Of a DNA stretch of 64,000 nucleotides, positions 47,912 through 58,946 are shown one piece after another. How positions within the stretch are numbered: the first letter of the stretch is position 1; every line of letters begins with the position of its first letter. Source of the stretch: Puccinia triticina (taxonomy: Eukaryota > Basidiomycota > Pucciniomycetes > Pucciniales > Pucciniaceae); NCBI RefSeq assembly GCF_026914185.1, contig NC_070565.1, positions 6,138,001 to 6,202,000 of the forward strand, given 5' to 3'. The notes beneath the pieces are model-generated. The model was given only the letters and a program-made list of their open reading frames with translations, had not been told where the DNA came from and made no database searches. The position numbers were made by a program, and so were the translations under genes.

Positions 47912-48732
47912 CAACAGTGGGTAGTTACGTTACCAATAACGGTAACGTAGCGGTTTTTAAGCCGTTATTGTTACAGTTACTCGTAACGGTGGTGCGCTAC
48001 ATTATTGCGCCATTGCTTGGACCATTTTTTTCTATTTGTTACATTATCTAGGCCCGCGGCGCGCCAGATAAAGAGCTGATTGCAGCGCCAAAACGGCCCT
48101 TGAGGCAACACTGGGTCGCTACGCTAACCATAGCGGTTAGCGTAGCGTAGCGCAGCGCAAATGCGCTATTTTTTAGCGTAGCGTTAGCGCAATTGCACGC
48201 ATATGCGCTAACGCTACGCGCACGCGGTGCGCAGCTATTTTAGCTGATAGCGTAGCGTTAGCGCAGATGCGCGCAATTGCGCTAACACTACACATGCAGG
48301 GCGCAAAAGGAAAAAAGGGCTTTTTTCCGCTAAAAGCGCTGTAGCGCAGCGCAGCGTAGCGTAGCGACTATAGCGGCGCGCTAACGCTAACAAAGAATTG
48401 GCGCGCTGTTAGCGCCGCTGAAAATTAGCGCAGCGTAGCGGCGCTAACAGCGCGCTAACGCTATGCAAAATAGATGGGCGCTTTTTGCCGCTACGCTAAC
48501 GCGTAGCGCTGAAATAGCGTAGCGTAGCGACCCAGTGTTGCTTGAGGGCTTGTTATTGTGTTATCCAAGCAATAATGTAGCGTAACGGTGTCGGAAAAAG
48601 ACCTGTTACGCTATCCATATACCACTCAGACGGCCCGTTAATTGTAACTTAACGGGGCGCGGTGGATAACGCAGGTAGTTACATTACGCAAATAGCGCGG
48701 ATAACGCAACGTAATGTAACTACCCACCGCTG
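47912..48732 (+). mobile_element. ~821-bp element, ends CAACAGTGGGTAGTTAC, nested
   Basis: Left end CAACAGTGGGTAGTTAC and right end GTAACTACCCACCGCTG are inverted copies. The same ends bound the 402-bp element at 52358-52759. No exact target duplication is seen here; the flanks are both units of the palindromic array, which may have been reshuffled. It contains the 48106-48540 element. Confidence 0.65.
48106..48540 (+). mobile_element. 435-bp element of TAGCG words, 7-bp TSD CTTGAGG
   Basis: Ends CAACACTGGGTCGCTACGCT and complement. CTTGAGG stands on both sides exactly (48099-48105, 48541-48547). The whole body is permuted GCGCTAACGCTACGC-type words, the same vocabulary as the subterminal parts of the 25759-28946 element. 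No coding capacity. Confidence 0.78.
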
Positions 48733-49531
48733 TGAAGAGGTTACAAAACCTCTTTGACTGGAAAGGCCTTCCTGTCACCTCTTTGACCGGAAGGATTCCT
48801 TCCAGTCGAAGAGTTGTAACCTCTTTGACTGGAAGGAATCGGGGTTACAGAACCTCTTTGACTGGAAGGCCTTTCCAGTTGAACCTCTTTGACTGTAAGG
48901 CCTTTCCAGTCAAACCTCTTTGACTGGAAGGCCTTTCCAGTCGAACCTCTTTGACTGGAAGGCCTTTCCAGTCAAACCTCTTTGACTGGAAGGCCTTAGT
49001 CGAACCTCTTTGACTGGAAGGCCTTTCCAGTCAAACCTCTTTGACTGGAAAGGCCTTCCTGTCACCTCTTTGACCGGAAGGATTCCTTCCAGTCAAAGAG
49101 TTCACAACTCTTCGACTGGAAGGAATCCTTCCGGTCGAAGGGGTTACAGAACCTCTTCGACTGGAAAGGCCTTCCAGTCGAATTTGACCGGAAGGATTCC
49201 TTACAGTCAAAGAGGTTACAACTCTTTGACTGGAAGGAATCCTTCCGGTCAAAGGGGTTACAGAACCTCTTTGACTGGAAGGCCTTTCCAGTCAAAGAGG
49301 TTACAAAACCTCTTAGAGCGGAAGGATTCCTTCCAGTCAAAGAGGTTTTGCAACCTCTTTGACCAGAAGGAATATTCCTTCCAGTCAAAGAGGTTTTGCA
49401 ACCTCTTTGACCAGAAGGAATATTCCTTCCAGTCAAAGAGGTTTTGCAACCTCTTTGACCAGAAGGAATATTCCTTCCAGTCAAAGAGGTTTTGCAACCT
49501 CTTTGACCAGAAGGAATATTCCTTCCAATCG
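48733..49531. repeat. Satellite of alternating palindromes (CCTCTTTGACTGGAAGG half-site)
   Basis: About 800 bp made almost only of the half-site CCTCTTTGACTGGAAGG and its complement alternating head-to-head. The centres are AAGGCCTT, AAGGAATCCTT or GGTTTTGCAACC. A few units also lie at 47800-47905, left of the nested element, so the array was split by the insertion. Both strands are open over long stretches only because the units preserve frame. Confidence 0.9.
49327..49518 (+). repeat. Four 48-bp tandem units inside the palindromic satellite
   Basis: Unit TTCCTTCCAGTCAAAGAGGT plus 28 bp, starting at 49327, 49375, 49423 and 49471 with at most single changes. Each unit holds one full palindrome around GGTTTTGCAACC and half of another around GAATATTC. 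Confidence 0.9.
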
Positions 49532-50156
49532 ATTTTGAGGGGCAGGTACCCGCCGGTACCCGCTCTGACTGCCCCAGGCAGTGCGGGTGCGGGTTCGGGT
49601 GCGGGTGTCAAACTTTTGGCAAAAAAGCTGGCGGGTACCCGCATCCAAACAGGTACCACTACCCGGGTTCACAGGGGCCATCTCGAATTGAAACACAATG
49701 CACACAGTTGAATATTTCAAGGATGCTCATTTTTGGTGATATATTTTAGCTGTTTTGTGCCATGTAAACCTCCTATAAGTGACAAAATAAAATCCAGTCA
49801 AACTGCTATGTTTTTAGGGACTTGGAAAAACGACTCCTGTTTTTTGGGAAAACAACTCCCATATGTTGCCGGGACCAAATTGTGACCGGTTCTGGACATC
49901 AAACCAGCCCCTTTGTTGGGCTATGGCTCTTTTTGGGAGTTGTTTTCCTAAAACAGATTTTTCTTGGGAGTTGTTGCGACTAATTAGTTATATTTTTTTT
50001 ATTATCCGCCCCACCCATAACTTTTTTTTTCCACACACTAAATGTGTAAAAACTTGATATCAAAGAGAATTGTGCATAGACTTCAAATTTATAGCAATAG
50101 TGTGCCATCAAAACATGAGATATGAGGGGTGCACATTTTATAATCCACCATATTCA

Positions 50157-50347
50157 CACTGCCAGCATAATTGGCTGGGTTGAGGTTATCCCAGTTAAAC
50201 TGGGATGCACTCAACCAATTTAAACTTGGGCAATCTCAGCTGATGAAATATAAATCCAAGGTACCCCCCTTGGGTTTATATTAAATTGGTTGAGTGCATC
50301 CCAGTTAAACTAGGATGACTTAAACCCAGCCAAATATGCTGGCAGTG
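50157..50347 (+). mobile_element. 191-bp MITE, ends CACTGCCAGCATA, TSD TCA
   Basis: Inverted ends CACTGCCAGCATAATTGGCT and AGCCAAATATGCTGGCAGTG. TCA stands on both sides, as for PIF/Harbinger-type MITEs. A shorter relative without clean ends lies at 31067-31141. Confidence 0.78.
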
Positions 50348-51456
50348 TCATGACTTTTGTTTCCCAAGCACCACAAGCATAAAAATTTCATATCACAGCA
50401 AAATATGCATAAATTGAAACCCCTGAAAATTTTTGTGCCATCCGAACTTGAGATATGAGGGGTGCACAGACAGAGTAGGAAAATGACTGCTACCCATACA
50501 ACTTTTTTGTTGCAGACCCAAACAGTCTGAAACTCCCAGAAATATTTTAATGATGTATATTATCTGTGCTATCAAATTATTAGCAATAGTGTGTCATCAC
50601 AACATGAGATATAAGGGGGGTGTGATTGGCTCAGTAGGAAATTATTGCTAACTGTATAACTTTTTTGTTACACAACCAAACAATCTAAAAAGTTCAGTGA
50701 TATTTACATGTTTTATATAATTTGTGCTATGAAAATTATGGAAATATTATGTCATCAGAACATTACATATGAGGGCTGCACGTTAGCCATCATGCATTAC
50801 CAACTTCAAACCCCATGTAGACCCGGTTCTGCTGAACTTTATATCAATTTTATTATCTCAAAAGAGCCGCCTGAATCTCCCTTTTCCAATGACGCGCTCA
50901 TGGTTCCGCTGAAATTAGCAATTTTTAAAGTGCTTTCTGTCCAGTCTTCTGCTCCAACGGCGGCACACGCACCCCCGGTTAAACCTGACCATACCAAATT
51001 GTTACATGGGGTGAAATGGTACAAGGTGTATACATGTTACATATCATGTAGATCCACATGGCATGTACATTTTACATGTCAAATAGTGCATGTGTACATG
51101 TCTTATGTGGTGTGTGTGCATGTTGCTTACGGTTTACATGGTGTTTGTGCATGTCACAGGTGGTGTGTAAATTTTACATTTTGTACCTGCTTTACACTGT
51201 TTTTAAACTTCTTGCATGGGGGTTACATGGTGCAGGACATTCATGTGGGGTACTTGGGGGTTACATTTTGTGGGAACATCTTACATGGGGGTTGTGTGTT
51301 GCAGAAAAATGTTACATGGGGATTGTGTGCTGCAGGAACATGTTACATGTTGCACAAGCTTGATACATGGGCTACTTGGTGTAAATGTTTCATGGGGTTA
51401 CTTGTTGCTGAAATATCTACATGGTGTTTATCTGTTGGAGAAATATGGTGTACGGG

Positions 51457-51612
51457 GGTTACATGTTGCATAACAATGTTATATGGGGGTTGCGGTGCCC
51501 GGGTTACATGTCGCGTAACAATGTTATATGGGTGTTGTGGTGCCCGGCTTACATGACATGTAACAATGTTATATGGGTGTTGCAGTGCCCGGGTTACATG
51601 CTGCGTAATATA
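51457..51612 (+). repeat. Minisatellite, three 45-bp units plus a partial
   Basis: Units start GGTTACATG(T/A)... at 51457, 51502 and 51547 with a partial copy from 51592; each contains AACAATGTTATATGGG. The preceding 430 bp (51020-51450) are a more degenerate TTACATG-rich version of the same. Confidence 0.85.
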
Positions 51613-51718
51613 GGGGGGTTGTGGTGCCCGCGCGCGGACAACTCCCCCAAAGAGGCCCTCTGTGAAGGGCCTTTTGGGCGGACGACTCCCATTTATCGGT
51701 AAAAAAATAATAAAAAAA

Positions 51719-51872
51719 CGGACTTACTTCACGCACTGCGGAAAAATCTTTGGAAAAACAACTTCCATTGCCAGTCACGGCGACTTATGGGACCTGCAGT
51801 GCGCAAAGTGTTTGGAAATTCACGCACTGCACAGTGCGCAAAGATTTTTCTGCAGTGCGCAAAGTAAGTCCG
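51719..51872. repeat. 32-bp inverted repeat near the right end of the 2.19-kb element
   Basis: CGGACTTACTTCACGCACTG... at 51719-51750 pairs with 51841-51872 with three mismatches; the interior has further CACGCACTGC/GCAGTGCG pairs. A probable relic of another nested TIR element. Confidence 0.7.
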
Positions 51873-52357
51873 TAAAAAAATATAAATAAATTGTCTTTGA
51901 CGACTCCAAAAAAAAAGACATTTGGGAAAACGACTTCCATCGCCAGTCACGGCAATGTATGGGAGTTGTTTTCCCAAAATATAAGAGTTGTTTTTCCAAG
52001 TCCCTAAGAATAAGAGGTTGGAGGTTGATTTTATGGAAAGAGAACTGAGGGAGGGAAAAGGGAAAATATTTCAATTGTTGAGAGTGTGTCTTGAAGGGAC
52101 AAACAAGCTCCTACTGACTTTTCAGTTGTGTTGCTAGGTTCTGAGTTTTGAAAATCCAACTCTGTTTGTGTAGTTATGGTTAATTACTCCAAACTAGCCA
52201 TCTGCAGGATGCCGGCTGCACAATCCAGAGTCAAAGAAAAAAAAAACTCAGAACTTTGCTCAGACTCTTAAGCGGCTATTACATTGCTTGTTTGGGTGAT
52301 ATGCTGAAAAGGTTTGAGAAAAAGGAAGATAACTTGTTTGGTCGGAGATCATAGAGG

Positions 52358-52759
52358 CAGCAGTGGGTAGTTACAATACGCTACAATAACCACCGTTATC
52401 TGTGTAGCGTAACGCTTGCCGTTACTGCGCTCAGGCATTAGTGCTACTAGTAACAACCAGTTGTAGCCCCGGGCCCGTGTTGTAACGGGCCTGATTTTTT
52501 TGGTGTGTTACTAGTAGCGTAACATGTTAACCACTGGTTAACAAGATAAAGAGGGGCAAATGGCCCCCTCTGGATCATATGTAGTCCGCTATCTACCGCT
52601 CTGTGCGGGCAGATATTGTAACGGATGTCAAATATCAAACATCCTGGGTGTGCAATATTGTAATTCACTTTTGTTGTGGTTAAGGGTAACGGTAACAAGA
52701 GAAAACCCATTACAATATTGGTACATTACCAATAACCATACGGTAACTACCCACTGTTG
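52358..52759 (+). mobile_element. 402-bp TIR element, ends CARCAGTGGGTAGTTAC, 7-bp TSD ATAGAGG
   Basis: Left end CAGCAGTGGGTAGTTAC and right end complement of CAACAGTGGGTAGTTAC. ATAGAGG flanks both sides exactly (52351-52357, 52760-52766). Same ends as the 47912-48732 element. No coding capacity. Confidence 0.8.
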
Positions 52760-52766
52760 ATAGAGG

Positions 52767-54600
52767 TGGAAGAAAAGCTTTGGTGGGGAATGGCTTGCCG
52801 GCGGACTACAATGACTTGTCAATTAAGACTACTGAACTCATTCTTAACGAACTACTGGTTTGGTACTTGTCCTTTTGCCGGCTACTGACTTCTTTAAGAA
52901 AAATTGAGCTACTCGATTACTGTGACAGTTGTTGCAGTTGAGTACTGTACACATGTCACAACAGTTTTACAGGTTTTTGCAAGTATCATTTTTGCAAAAA
53001 AACCCTTTTGAAACAATTTATGTAAGGCTGTCTAGTACAAGCTTGCCAGGGTCCTAATTTAAGGCATTTGTGAACAAAATTATATATATTTTTGTAAAAT
53101 ACACAGCAGCAAGTCATACTAATCAATCAGCCCAATTTATCATTCTTTTTTTAAAAAAATGTTCATAAACACCTTAAAATGTGTCCTACAGTTTTGTAAA
53201 TTCAATTGTGAAACCCCCTAGAAACACACTGCCAAACACAGCTTTATTTCTTGGGAATCATATTATTGACTTGGTGCACAGCAGGCTTGAATACACCACA
53301 GGTGCATTAAATAACTTTGAAAACCAGTTTGATTGATTTTGAAAATACTTTCTTCAATTCAGTCCGGACATTCTGAAGAACAAGTCACAGTACCCATTTT
53401 CAGAAATTTTTGAAATATTTCTGGAACCACCTGAGGTGGTGTTAAAGATATTTTGGAAATTTAGTTTGAAAAATATTTCCAGAAGCATTTGAAATGGTCT
53501 TGGTAACCATTTGGATGCAAACTTGTGGAAGTCCCTCTTCTGCAGGGGGGGGGGGGGGGGGGGGGGGGCAGGCAGCCCTGGTTGCAGAGCAAAACCCCTC
53601 CAAAGGAGGGACTTGAGTCTAAAACTGACTTACAACTGCATCATGGTTGGCCAGTTTTGGTGAAGCCAACTTTTGCACCGCTGCACCTCCTGTACATCCA
53701 TCTCACCGGAGGTAGAAAGTTGGTTCAGAGATAGAGGAGGATGGTGCAGACCTTCTCATCCACTTTCCAAAATAAAATATTGAAAATTGGACCAGCAGGA
53801 ATTTTTGCAAGATCACAAAAATCCAAAAATCTGACTCTTCAAGATTGAACTGAAGTTGATTCTTGGCTTCTCAATCAGGATCCATCCTCCACAAAATTCC
53901 TCCACAGTTTTTCTGTTTACTACCCAGGGATGGCCATCTTGTCCTCTATTGATTACATAAGGAATGGTTTTGTTTATAGAAAAAAAAAGTCATGTTGGAC
54001 TAAAATTGGCTTGTAAAAAATCCTACACATACAATTTTTGTAAAATTCAAAATCCTTCTTGATGGAGATGCAGGCCTCCATCTTGGGCACACCCTGCCCA
54101 ACATAACTATCCACTGGGTGGTTGTGTATATTTTATACAATTTTTAACAAAAAAGGACCTCAGAAGCCCAACCGTGACACGCGAGCATGCACGTTTCAGT
54201 CACCAGTCCCGCACTCGAGAGGCTGTACAGGCTCGATTTGGATGCTTCTTCTCTCACGGCACGCTCAAGCCACCTCTGCTGCGCGCCACCGCGCTCAATC
54301 ATTCATGTACGGAATACTTTATGTACGGAATACTTTCTCAATTTCACGTGACTGCCACTTCAGGTGTCTAGCGCCCTTGTCGGCACACCGCTGCTATGTG
54401 AATTGGAGACCCTGGTGACATCTATACTGAAGCTGTATTATCATCATGCAACCTGATTGGTGATGGGACTGTTGGCCACTGTAGACTGACAATTATGAAT
54501 CGTGCGGCGGCGGGATGAAACTGCATTGACTTGGTGCTCTGAGGATTACCGATGGCGACAAGCATACAAGCAGGTGGAAATTCAGGTGAACATTGGTAGT
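52767..54600. other. Gene-free DNA with a 24-bp G run
   Basis: AT-rich repeat-like DNA with a run of 24 G (53545-53568). No gene. The last part is the 3' flank of the uS8 gene. Confidence 0.45.
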
Positions 54601-55214
54601 TTAAAAGACATATCCAAGGATCTTTCCAGCCACGTGCTTCCGTCGGGCCTCCTCGTGGTCCATGATACCGGCCGAAGTTGTCTGGAGCGGCACATATTGA
54701 GGGGACAAATAAATGATCAGTGCCGATGAGATAAGAGGGACGGGGATGAAGGCATACCAGTATGATGATGCCGAACGAACGGGCGGGCATGAGCCGGTCA
54801 ACCCAGTTTTCAATTTGGTCGAGAGGGACGTTGAATCGGGGGGAAACGACACCACACTTGTTGATACGGCCATTGAGTTGGACGACGATCTTGCCGGAAC
54901 GGTGGTCGTCGATGTACTCAAATTCGTCAATGTATCCTGAGTGTGAGAGATTCAGTTGATCAGCAAGCGAGCAAAATACACTTTCACTGCAAAATTTGGA
55001 GAGCAACTTACCGTGTTTCTGCATGACAGTCAAGAAACGGATGATGACTTTCGAGCTGGGTCGGATGAGGACCTGGCGTTTTCCTCGCCTTTCGGCGTTG
55101 AGGATGTTGTTTAAACAGTCATTCTAGTTCAGAGAGGCGGATGGTTAGGCAGGCCGCGCTCGAAAGAACAGGGAGAAAGAATTGCGGGAGACTTACGAGA
55201 ACCGACACACGCAT
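54601..55214 (-). CDS. RPS22: Small-subunit ribosomal protein uS8 (RPS22/RPS15A), 4 exons, 129 aa
   Basis: Component of the 40S platform. Exons: 55197-55214 (6 codons), 55012-55123, 54758-54936, 54601-54681. The protein is near-identical in pattern to yeast and animal uS8: [15 protein letters not shown], then [52 protein letters not shown] and the C-terminal [16 protein letters not shown] ending in GKILGYVF. Length is one residue less than yeast, from the short N-terminus (MRVSVLND). A tiny first coding exon is typical of fungal ribosomal protein genes. It is divergent from eS17, with 429 bp between the two starts. Confidence 0.97.
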
Positions 55215-55643
55215 CTTGACTTGAAATCGAGTGAGCTTGAGCTACAACTAGTCGTCGTCGGTCTTGCAAAGAGAGGGGGAATTTATGATTAGCGGAGGCA
55301 TTGCTGGAGCAAAGGGCGTGTGCAATGAGAAGAGCATGCACCTTTGCCTCGTCCTAGGGCCGGGTCGTGTCGGATGTGTCTGTCTGGGTTGGCGGGTCGG
55401 TGGGCTGGAGCCGAGCCGAGCTCACGGCGGAATCGGGGAGCGATACGAACGCTGCGCAATATGGTAGACTGCGCACAAGGGAGCTAGGTTTCGGCTGCCA
55501 CCAGACCGGGTGGGCCGCAGGGGGTCACGCTGCGCTGCACCAGTGCTTGCGACTTTGCCCCCACCAGGTGGACAGCTCCCATCCCTCAAGCAACGGAACA
55601 TCCGCCCAGCACCCCGTCGAACTCGGTAAGGAACATCTAGAAA
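55215..55643. promoter_or_regulatory. Shared divergent promoter of uS8 and eS17
   Basis: The 429 bp between the two oppositely oriented ribosomal-protein start codons must hold both promoters and 5' leaders. It is GC-rich, with no plain TATA box. Co-regulation is inferred from layout. Confidence 0.6.
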
Positions 55644-56427
55644 ATGGTGAGGATCGAATCTCTGCATGCATCTCCTTTCCCGATTGCCTTCTCGCTGGAT
55701 GTTTTTTCGATCGTCAAGTGCCACCCCATCAGCTAGCATCCGCCGCCACCGGCTGTCGTCCCCCCCACCGACTGGGCATCTCTTTGCACACTGTATTGAA
55801 CATCAGCTGTCCGTTTGCTTGCTTCTAGGGTCGAGTGCGCACCAAGACCGTCAAAAGGGCCTCTCGAGTTATCATCGAGAAATACTACCCCCGTCTTGTG
55901 ACCGACTTCCACGTTAACAAGCGAGTGTAAGTGACATCCTCCTCCTATGGGAGATGCAATGCCTAACATTGTCGATCGCGTCGATTTGTCAGATGTGACG
56001 AGGTTGCCATCATTCCATCAAAGCGTCTGCGCAACAAGATCGCTGGTTTCACCACCCACTTGATGAAACGTATTCAACGAGGTCCTGTCCGTGGTATCTC
56101 CTTCAAGCTGCAAGAGGAGGAGCGAGAACGTAAGGACAACTACGTTCCGGAGGTCTCTGCCCTCGACACTACCGGCACTGCCTTGGAGGTAGACCCCGAG
56201 ACCAAGGTTAGTATTTTAACATTCCCAGCGACACCCTCATACACCATGCACACGCATTCTAACTCTTCCCTCTCCCCAATTTTCAGGACATGCTCCGGGT
56301 CCTCGGCTTTGACAAGATTCCGGTTAACGTGGCCGCTACCTCAGCCCAGATCTTCACCGATCGTCGACCAGGTGGTGACCGGAGGGGAAAGCCTGTAGTC
56401 GGAATGGCTGGTGCTCAACGAGACTAA
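55644..56427 (+). CDS. RPS17: Small-subunit ribosomal protein eS17 (RPS17), 4 exons, 151 aa
   Basis: 40S beak-side protein. Exons: 55644-55646 (the ATG alone), 55829-55926, 55993-56206, 56287-56427. Splicing gives [20 protein letters not shown], then [20 protein letters not shown] and [35 protein letters not shown] and the C-terminal half that starts at [10 protein letters not shown]. All blocks are standard for eS17. An exon carrying only the start codon is unusual but known in ribosomal protein genes, and the phase-0 join is required because the downstream frame has no other suitable ATG. Confidence 0.96.
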
Positions 56428-57839
56428 ACATGATCCTGCAATTTCATAAATAAACCAAAAGTCTCGTCTAACATTGATCCTGTCGTGGGATCAAGTCGCC
56501 CGTGGTTGCCCAACCCCGTACATGCTCTGAAGGCTTCGTTTCAATTACCAAGCACAACACCGTACTCATTTCCAAATATGTTGTCCCTTACTCAATGTCA
56601 AGTCTATGTCTAACCACACCCGAACAATTGTGCGGGGTCTTCCCGCTGGAGCAAGCGCCCTGAGGGACAACCTATAGCATGGTGGAAAGGTTTTGTAGCC
56701 GCTGCAATACACCCTCCATCGCAGGTATGGTCAGGCAGGATTTCGCCCAACCCAATTTTGGTTGACGGGTGCATTTATGCTTTGGGTGGCGCTTAGAACA
56801 AAGAGAGGGACTTAGTTAGGTTAGTGTCGGTGCCCTGGCAGGTTTTCATGGGGAGGCAACTTCATTTGGAAATCAAGTGTTTTTCATTGTTTGTGGCACA
56901 ATATCGTCCCTAGCCAGAAAAGTGTAGCATTCAAGGCAACGCCTAGGGGCCATAATATTTTTCAGAACCCCCAAAGACCGCTCGGAATCGATAATGCTGT
57001 TGTCAAGCTATGCTGGTCAGACATGGCACGGCACTTGCAGTCCCACTCAGGCCACGTAGAGTCTCATATCGCCCGCATATTCGACAACAAGATTTGTGTT
57101 GAGCGTCCAGATGGCCGGTATAAATTGAGTTATATCGTGGACTGGCCAACAGTGAGCTTACGGCACTTGCCTGCTGGGTTGACGGGAAATCTTGCATTGA
57201 ACGAAGGAGCTGCTTGAGTCAATGATGCTGGGTTCCTAAGTTCTGACTCAATCAAGAGTCGATGGGAACCACGCAAATGAGCCGATCGGTATCTCGTATC
57301 TTGGCACATCCACGAGAAACGTTTGCGTTCCTGTCCCATGGAATCATCCCAGCACAAGAATGCAGAGGACGTTGAAGCTACGACCGGCAAATGCATGGGG
57401 TGAGTTCATAGAGGAAACATATTTAGTTTTATATATCTCTCTTCGCTAGAAAAATCATCCCATGGACAATTGATCATATGGTAATTGACAGCTCCAATCG
57501 ACACGACCGAAGAAATGAAGCCTTGTTTGGGTCCCAAAGTTGGAGGAGATCAGATGAGACACGGTGAGAATCTGGACTATTGCGTTAGCGTTGCTAACAG
57601 CAACACTATCCTCAGTCAAAACTGTTACAATGGACATCATCTGGGCGCTTTATTGTTCGGTGCACAAACAGGAAAGTGGGCCGGCTTCGATTTCGGCTAT
57701 AAATGGACAAGGTGTTGGGAGCCAAAATCTCATCCATCAGAACAATCCTCCCATACATAGCAGAAGTTGGGGTAATCATCGAAGCCTTTATTTAATTACT
57801 CCAGATATTCTTTGCATTTTTTGGGATCAATTCATCATC
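56428..57839. other. 3' flank of eS17 and spacer
   Basis: No gene is supportable. The last 300 bp are the 5' flank of the GPI-protein gene; an A/T-rich TATAT string lies at about 57430. Confidence 0.4.
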
Positions 57840-58946
57840 ATGCGTTCATCCAACTTTCTCAAGCTTGCATGCCTTCTCTCTGTCATTGGAGGCTCAATTT
57901 CTCGGCCTCAAGGTGCACCCGATGCGACCTCCGAAGAGGTAAGAAATTCCCTCACCCGGACCTGTCAATTGTGCAAATTACTGATAGATTTGTTTGCAGA
58001 ATTCCCTCTCTTTGGCTGCCACCACGCCAGGCGAAGATGGACAAACCCCAGCTCCAGTCGATGGCGAGAAGCCTCCTACTCCCCCCAACAAATCTAAACG
58101 ACCGGGTGGAGGAAAGAAGGCTGGCCCACCGGGCAAAGATGCTAAGACTCCGGGTCCGCCGAGTCCTCCAGGCCCCAAGCCTGACGGTCCGGGAGATGAC
58201 GCCGGGCCATCGCCTCCTGTTGACCCCGCGGCACCAGGGCCGGTAGGAGGTCCCGAAGCTCCCCCTCCCCCAGCACCGGCACCAGCCCCCGGAGCTCCTC
58301 CTACCGCAGGACCGATGACACCCCCCGGAGCTCCTCCGCCACCAGGACCGGTGACACCCCCCGGAGCTCCTCCGCCACCAGGACCGGTGACACCCCCCGG
58401 AGCTCCTCCGCCACCAGGCCCAATGACTCCCGGAAAGGACGCCGGTCCACCTGGAAAAGAAGCCGGTCCACCCGGGAAGCAGGCTGGCCCACCTGGTAAG
58501 GATGCCGGTCCGCCTGGGAAGAACGCTGGTCCACCCGGAAAGGACGCCGGTCCGCCTGGGAAGAACGCTGGTCCACCCGGAAAGGACGCTGGTCCACCCG
58601 GAAAAGACGCTGGTCCCGGAAAGGGCGCTGGCCCAGTCGATCCACCTCCACCGAATGGAGCCAACCCATCACCTCCGCCAAAGGATGACCCAGCGCACAA
58701 AAAGCCTGACCCTAAGAAGCCCGACGGTCCTCGACCTCCTCCTGATGGGAAGAAAGGAGATGACAAGCAACCTGGTGATAGGGTTCGTTGGACATGTCTT
58801 CCCCCTCCTTTCATCACTCGGGTGCTGATTGTTTTGTTTCTACCCGAAATTTGCACCTACAGTCTTCGGCTTCTGAACTCTCAGGCTCAGTATTGACACC
58901 TGGATTAGTCGGATTTTTAGCCGGAGTATTGACTCTGATTGCTTAG
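57840..58946 (+). CDS. Pro/Gly-rich secreted, probably GPI-anchored wall protein, 3 exons, 321 aa
   Basis: Exons: 57840-57938, 58000-58782, 58863-58946. Exon 1 encodes a signal peptide (MRSSNFLKLACLLSVIGGSIS). Exon 2 is a disordered Pro/Gly/Lys domain with two repeat blocks: three copies of TPPGAPPPPGPV/M, then about nine heptads AGPPGK(D/E/Q/N). A Lys/Asp-rich DPKKPDGPRPPPDGKKGDD part follows. Exon 3 adds SSASELSGS followed by a hydrophobic tail (LTPGLVGFLAGVLTLIA) and stop, which is a textbook GPI-attachment signal; without the last intron the frame runs on into a different tail. The heptad is not a regular collagen Gly-x-y triplet. A cell-wall or surface role is inferred. The long antisense open frame is a GC-composition shadow. 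Confidence 0.85.

Larger units (their letters stand above)
47648..49686 (+). mobile_element. 2.04-kb hAT-like element with exact 8-bp TSD ATTGAAAC
   Basis: Ends TAGAGATGGCCCC and GGGGCCATCTCGA (one mismatch) are flanked by ATTGAAAC on both sides (47640-47647, 49687-49694). Just inside both ends the DNA is made of GGTACCCGC/GCGGGTACC words. No transposase is encoded. It carries, nested, the 47912-48732 element (which in turn holds 48106-48540) and the palindromic array. Confidence 0.8.
49817..52004 (+). mobile_element. 2.19-kb TIR element with TA duplication
   Basis: Inverted ends of about 45 bp (GGGACTTGGAAAAAC(G/A)ACTC followed by GGGAAAACAACTCCCATA) with TA on each side. Versions of the subterminal word GGGAGTTGTTTTCC recur inward on both sides. 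TA target use suggests Tc1/mariner-type movement. No transposase is readable inside; the interior holds a PIF-like MITE, a minisatellite and a 32-bp inverted repeat. Confidence 0.75.

Noticed and set aside
48733..49531. CRISPR-like appearance of regular palindromic units
   Set aside because: No unique spacers, units alternate strand, eukaryotic setting and no cas genes.
49010..49711. 233-codon frame with NLFDWK-like repeats, and the antisense frames opposite it
   Set aside because: Direct translation of the palindromic satellite; open on both strands, no conserved features.
57978..58856. 292-codon antisense open frame, Gly/Pro-rich
   Set aside because: Exact shadow of the Pro/Gly-rich wall protein on the other strand; GC-rich repeat DNA keeps both strands open.
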